The position numbers were made by a program, and so were the translations under genes. This document shows, one piece after another, positions 6,585 to 8,117 of a stretch of 8,117 bases of DNA (within the stretch, counting starts at the first letter, position 1; every line of letters begins with the position of its first letter). Where the stretch lies: positions 1 through 8,117 of the forward strand of contig JAMCZP010000123.1 of the NCBI GenBank assembly GCA_023485185.1, written 5' to 3'. The notes under the pieces are model-generated. The model made no database searches, had not been told where the DNA came from, and saw only the letters and a program-made list of their open reading frames with translations. Origin of the DNA: Gammaproteobacteria bacterium. Its GTDB lineage: Bacteria > Pseudomonadota > Gammaproteobacteria > Pseudomonadales > Halomonadaceae.

Positions 6585-7916
6585 TTAATCACCACGTAGA
6601 CGCCCGCCCATTTCCTGAGCTAAATCCACTGCGTAGTGATCCGTCATTCCACCAATAAAGTCCAGCATTCGCCGGTAGCTATCGTAAAGAGTCCATGAAG
6701 GCAGCGGTGTATTCTCGCCTATCAGCGCTAATACGCGCTGATGCTTAAAGGATGAATGCCCTGTATGATGAAGCTCGTGAGCTGCCCCTATAAAGGCTTC
6801 TAGAAGGATCCCCAGCGTCGTATAGGCACCAATTTCTAATTTTGCCTTCCGCTCATTCTGGAAAATGCGTTCTCGGGCTAATTGCTTGGCAGCCTGAACC
6901 CCCCACCCCAAGTCAGGGTGGCACAGCTCCAACAGATCATCACTGAGCGTACCGTTCAACAGGGCTTGCTCATGCTGCACAAACACCGCCCCGACATCGT
7001 TGACCGCCCGCTCCATGGCGGCACCACGCAGTAGCGCGATACGCCGACGCTGAGAGACATTTTTACGCTCCATCTCGGCGTATTCAGGAGGGAACTCCCC
7101 GGCCACTTGGCGTAAAATTTCGACCACTTCTTCATAGCGTAGAATGCCCATTTCTAAGCCATCTTCCAGGTCTAGCAGGGCATAACAGATGTCATCGGCG
7201 GCTTCCACAAGCCAAGCCAGCGGGTGGCGACACCAGCGTTGATCGCCTTGTGGTAACAAACCAACCGCCTCAGCCACCTCTTTTAGCAGGGCTTGCTCCG
7301 ACTGATACGCGCCAAACTTGCCCACTCTACCACTGTAACGCACTGTCCATGGATATTTCAGCAGCGTCCCAAGGGTCGCCGCTGACAACCGCATCCCGCC
7401 ATTAAACTGGTTATATTCAATTTGGGTAATAACCCGAAAGCCCTGGGCGTTGCCTTCATACGTCAGTAGGTCTTCACGCTCAGCGTCAGAAAGCCCTTCT
7501 AATAAACCACTGCGCTGAGCGCGCTGAAACCAGTCACGAATCGCATACTCACCAGCGTGACCAAAAGGAGGGTTACCAATATCGTGGCCAAGACAGGCCG
7601 TTTGTACAATCACGCCAAGATCAGCGGGGGTAATCCAAGCAGGTAACTGTTCGCGTAACAGCTCCCCCACAATCATGCCTAAAGAACGGCCGACACAGCC
7701 AACTTCCAAGGAGTGGGTTAAGCGGGTGTGGATATGGTCATTCTCAGTCAGCGGGTGCACCTGGGTCTTTCGCCCAAGGCGCCTAAAAGAGCCAGAAAAC
7801 ACAATCCGGTCATGATCTTTATGAAAAGGGCTACGACCGATCTCTCGAGTACTTTCTGAGCGTTGGTCGTGAAGACGACGGGGGGAAAGTAGCTGCTCCC
7901 AGCGCATCTGTGTCAT
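6585..7916 (-). CDS. dgt: Deoxyguanosinetriphosphate triphosphohydrolase-like protein
   Basis: HD-domain enzyme of the Dgt family that hydrolyses dNTPs to deoxynucleosides and triphosphate, adjusting dNTP pools; cytosolic oligomer. The 443-aa length fits the shorter type-2 group (E. coli Dgt is about 505 aa). Metal ligands are visible in HTRLTHSLEV (His68), CLGHDIGNPPFGH (His111, Asp112; His120 nearby) and VEAADDICY (Asp241/Asp242). SGSFRRLGRKTQV (41-53) is a conserved N-terminal motif. The start is ATG 7916-7914 with AAGGAGG (minus strand, 7924-7930) 7 bases upstream; in-frame ATGs at 7949 and 7922 lie before or next to that site and are rejected. The substrate may be broader than dGTP, as in other type-2 members. 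It begins 33 bases after the rRNA terminator, leaving little room for its own promoter. Confidence 0.95.
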   Translation of the reverse strand: MTQMRWEQLLSPRRLHDQRSESTREIGRSPFHKDHDRIVFSGSFRRLGRKTQVHPLTENDHIHTRLTHSLEVGCVGRSLGMIVGELLREQLPAWITPADLGVIVQTACLGHDIGNPPFGHAGEYAIRDWFQRAQRSGLLEGLSDAEREDLLTYEGNAQGFRVITQIEYNQFNGGMRLSAATLGTLLKYPWTVRYSGRVGKFGAYQSEQALLKEVAEAVGLLPQGDQRWCRHPLAWLVEAADDICYALLDLEDGLEMGILRYEEVVEILRQVAGEFPPEYAEMERKNVSQRRRIALLRGAAMERAVNDVGAVFVQHEQALLNGTLSDDLLELCHPDLGWGVQAAKQLARERIFQNERKAKLEIGAYTTLGILLEAFIGAAHELHHTGHSSFKHQRVLALIGENTPLPSWTLYDSYRRMLDFIGGMTDHYAVDLAQEMGGRLRGD

Positions 7917-7949
7917 GGGCATTCCTCCTTGAGGAGTGCATTTTGCCAT
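7917..7949 (-). promoter_or_regulatory. Short dgt leader with near-consensus ribosome-binding site in a small hairpin
   Basis: The 33 bases between the rRNA terminator and ATG 7916 hold AAGGAGG (minus strand, 7930-7924), which fixes the start. CTCC (minus strand, 7936-7933) can pair with GGAG (7928-7925) across a TCAA loop, partly masking the site. The stem is only 4-5 bp, so its effect may be small. Confidence 0.5.
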
Positions 7950-7987
7950 AAAAAAATCCCCCAGCGCGTAAGCCCTGGGGGATTTTT
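7950..7987 (-). terminator. rRNA operon terminator
   Basis: On the minus strand, AAAAATCCCCCAG (7987-7975) pairs perfectly with CTGGGGGATTTTT (7964-7952) across a 10-base loop, and the T-run extends to 7950 (seven T). It begins 8 bases after the end of 5S rRNA. The matching A-run on the other arm means it could also stop plus-strand transcription running from the left towards rrn. Confidence 0.95.
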
Positions 7988-7995
7988 GGTATAAG

Positions 7996-8114
7996 TGCCT
8001 GACGATGACCTACTCTCGCATGGGGAGACCCCACACTACCATCGGCGCTAAGCGGTTTCACTTCTGAGTTCGGCATGGGATCAGGTGGTTCACGCGTGCT
8101 ATGGTCGTCAGGCG
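7996..8114 (-). rRNA. rrf: 5S ribosomal RNA
   Basis: The minus strand carries the conserved 5S core ATGCCGAACTCAGAAGTGAA and later GGTAGTGTGGGGTCTCCCC and GCGAGAGTAGG, all as in gammaproteobacterial 5S. The ends GCCTGACGA (8113-8105) and TCGTCAGGC (8006-7998) pair perfectly as helix I. The length of about 119 nt is normal; the ends are placed by alignment to remembered E. coli 5S and may be off by one or two bases. It should be the last gene of an rRNA operon whose 23S gene lies beyond the right edge. Confidence 0.97.
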
Positions 8115-8117
8115 TAA

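Noticed and set aside
7917..7949. N-terminal extension of dgt from the ATG at 7949
   Set aside because: The 11 extra residues lie upstream of, and encode, the strong AAGGAGG site; the ATG at 7916 has ideal spacing from it.
7831..8076. 81-aa minus-strand frame running from 5S rRNA through the terminator into dgt
   Set aside because: Overlaps the 5S gene, the terminator and the dgt start in another frame; not a plausible protein.
1..8117. Mobile element, CRISPR array or defence system
   Set aside because: I found no transposase, integrase, long terminal repeats, regularly spaced repeats or toxin-antitoxin pair; the NERD gene alone, between yciH and dgt, is not evidence for a defence island.

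Overview
The window looks like chromosomal DNA from a halophilic or halotolerant gammaproteobacterium, most likely Halomonadaceae (Halomonas-like). The protein sequences of Epd, Pgk, class II Fba, YciH and Dgt all read as gammaproteobacterial, with Fba and YciH closest in my memory to Pseudomonas/Oceanospirillales forms. A phasin-like gene and a very acidic exported protein fit a salt-adapted PHA producer. The genus is inference from remembered family sequences; no search was run.

Layout. Positions 1-3167 (+) hold a carbon-metabolism cluster: the 3' part of epd (erythrose-4-phosphate dehydrogenase), then pgk (phosphoglycerate kinase) and fba (class II fructose-bisphosphate aldolase), closed by a strong intrinsic terminator at 3207-3233. 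Next is a small phasin-like gene (3345-3695, +), preceded by a TGC/GCA dyad that resembles a PhaR operator. Convergent to it is a 167-aa secreted, extremely acidic, low-complexity protein (3713-4216, -); a 10-bp stem with the acidic gene's stop codon in its loop lies between them. A 314-base divergent intergenic region (4217-4530) with short direct repeats and a candidate promoter separates this from a two-gene unit: a YieH-like HAD phosphatase (4531-5229) and yciH (SUI1/eIF1-like, 5232-5606), only 2 bases apart. A membrane-anchored NERD-domain protein (5666-6574, +) follows. It converges with dgt (dGTPase-family triphosphohydrolase, 6585-7916, -). The right edge is the end of an rRNA operon on the minus strand: 5S rRNA (about 7996-8114) and its terminator (7950-7987).

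How the genes work together. Epd diverts erythrose 4-phosphate towards pyridoxal phosphate, while Pgk and Fba serve glycolysis/gluconeogenesis. The HAD phosphatase and YciH are probably co-translated. Dgt would hydrolyse dNTPs, and it sits unusually close behind the rRNA terminator. Most of the window is ordinary housekeeping DNA. The less explained parts are the phasin-like gene with its putative operator, the acidic exported protein, the NERD protein with an altered catalytic motif, and the arrangement of dgt directly behind rrn. I see no mobile element, CRISPR array, tRNA or defence island.
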